Assembly: GCA_001871815.1 (NCBI GenBank)
Contig: MNVP01000015.1
Coordinates: 1 to 5,708, forward strand
Direction: 5' to 3'
Source of the DNA: Candidatus Omnitrophica bacterium CG1_02_40_15
GTDB taxonomy: Bacteria > Omnitrophota > Gorgyraeia > Gorgyraeales > Gorgyraeaceae
DNA: 5,708 nucleotides
Below, in pieces: positions 5,657 through 5,708 of the stretch. The notes beneath the pieces were generated by a model that was given only the letters and a program-made list of their open reading frames with translations, did not search any database and had not been told where the DNA came from. Each line of letters opens with the position of its first letter. Position 1 is the first letter of the stretch. The position numbers and the translations under genes are program-made.

Positions 5657-5708
5657 TCAGTATTCAAAACCCTCATATTTCTTTTTCACCCGGTTCAAAC
5701 TGTTCTTA
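5657..5708 (-). CDS. 3' end of an unidentified gene running in from the right edge
   Basis: One minus-strand frame is open from the window edge to TGA at 5659-5657 and encodes KNSLNRVKKKYEGFEY. The composition (K, N, E, Y and no rare residues) looks like archaeal coding sequence, but 16 residues are too few to name. It could be an ordinary neighbour gene. It could also be an upstream piece of the same restriction-modification protein as 4582-5499, since a KKxY stretch is common after the NPPY motif of such methylases. The second reading is speculative. Confidence 0.35.
   Translation of the reverse strand, partial: KNSLNRVKKKYEGFEY

Overview
The window reads as a stretch of archaeal chromosome, most likely from a DPANN-type or other small-genome archaeon. 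The strongest argument is the replicative primase (936-2306, minus strand). It is an archaeo-eukaryotic PriS catalytic core (DID at residues 96-98, SGNKGFH at 129-135) fused in one chain to a PriL-like iron-sulfur domain with four cysteines. A single-chain primase of this kind is known from Nanoarchaeum equitans. TATA boxes about 27-30 bases upstream of start codons, implying nearly leaderless mRNAs, and a T-run terminator support Archaea. The exact lineage is inference.

Layout. From 2 to 922 a short plus-strand operon holds the C-terminal part of a SAM-dependent methyltransferase (no complete 5' end) and a NUDIX hydrolase 12 bases behind it. It converges on the primase gene with a 13-base gap and a T-rich terminator. 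Everything after this is on the minus strand. Reading in the direction of transcription from the right edge: the last 16 codons of an unidentified gene (5657-5708); two back-to-back structured inverted repeats (5499-5548 and 5551-5628); the C-terminal part of a type II restriction-modification protein cut off at the edge of those repeats (4582-5499); a promoter with two palindromic operator-like sites; a DUF4143-type AAA ATPase (3222-4469) whose stop overlaps the start of an exonuclease III-type AP endonuclease (2467-3225); another long inverted repeat (2347-2402); and the primase.

How it fits together. Primase and AP endonuclease are housekeeping replication and repair genes with relatively high GC. 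The ATPase, the restriction-modification remnant, the NUDIX gene and the methyltransferase are visibly more AT-rich and look like accessory genes. The ATPase and xth are probably co-transcribed from the ATPase promoter, where GTTTCCTT/AAGGAAAC palindromes flank the TATA box 33 bp apart, suggesting tight repression or autoregulation. The three structured repeats share an outer stem with an AAAA tract near its 5' end and an interior made of short GC-rich words, and may be one family of intergenic elements. I see no complete new defence system. The best leads are the operator pair on the ATPase-xth operon, the structured repeat family, and the restriction gene that ends where a repeat begins.
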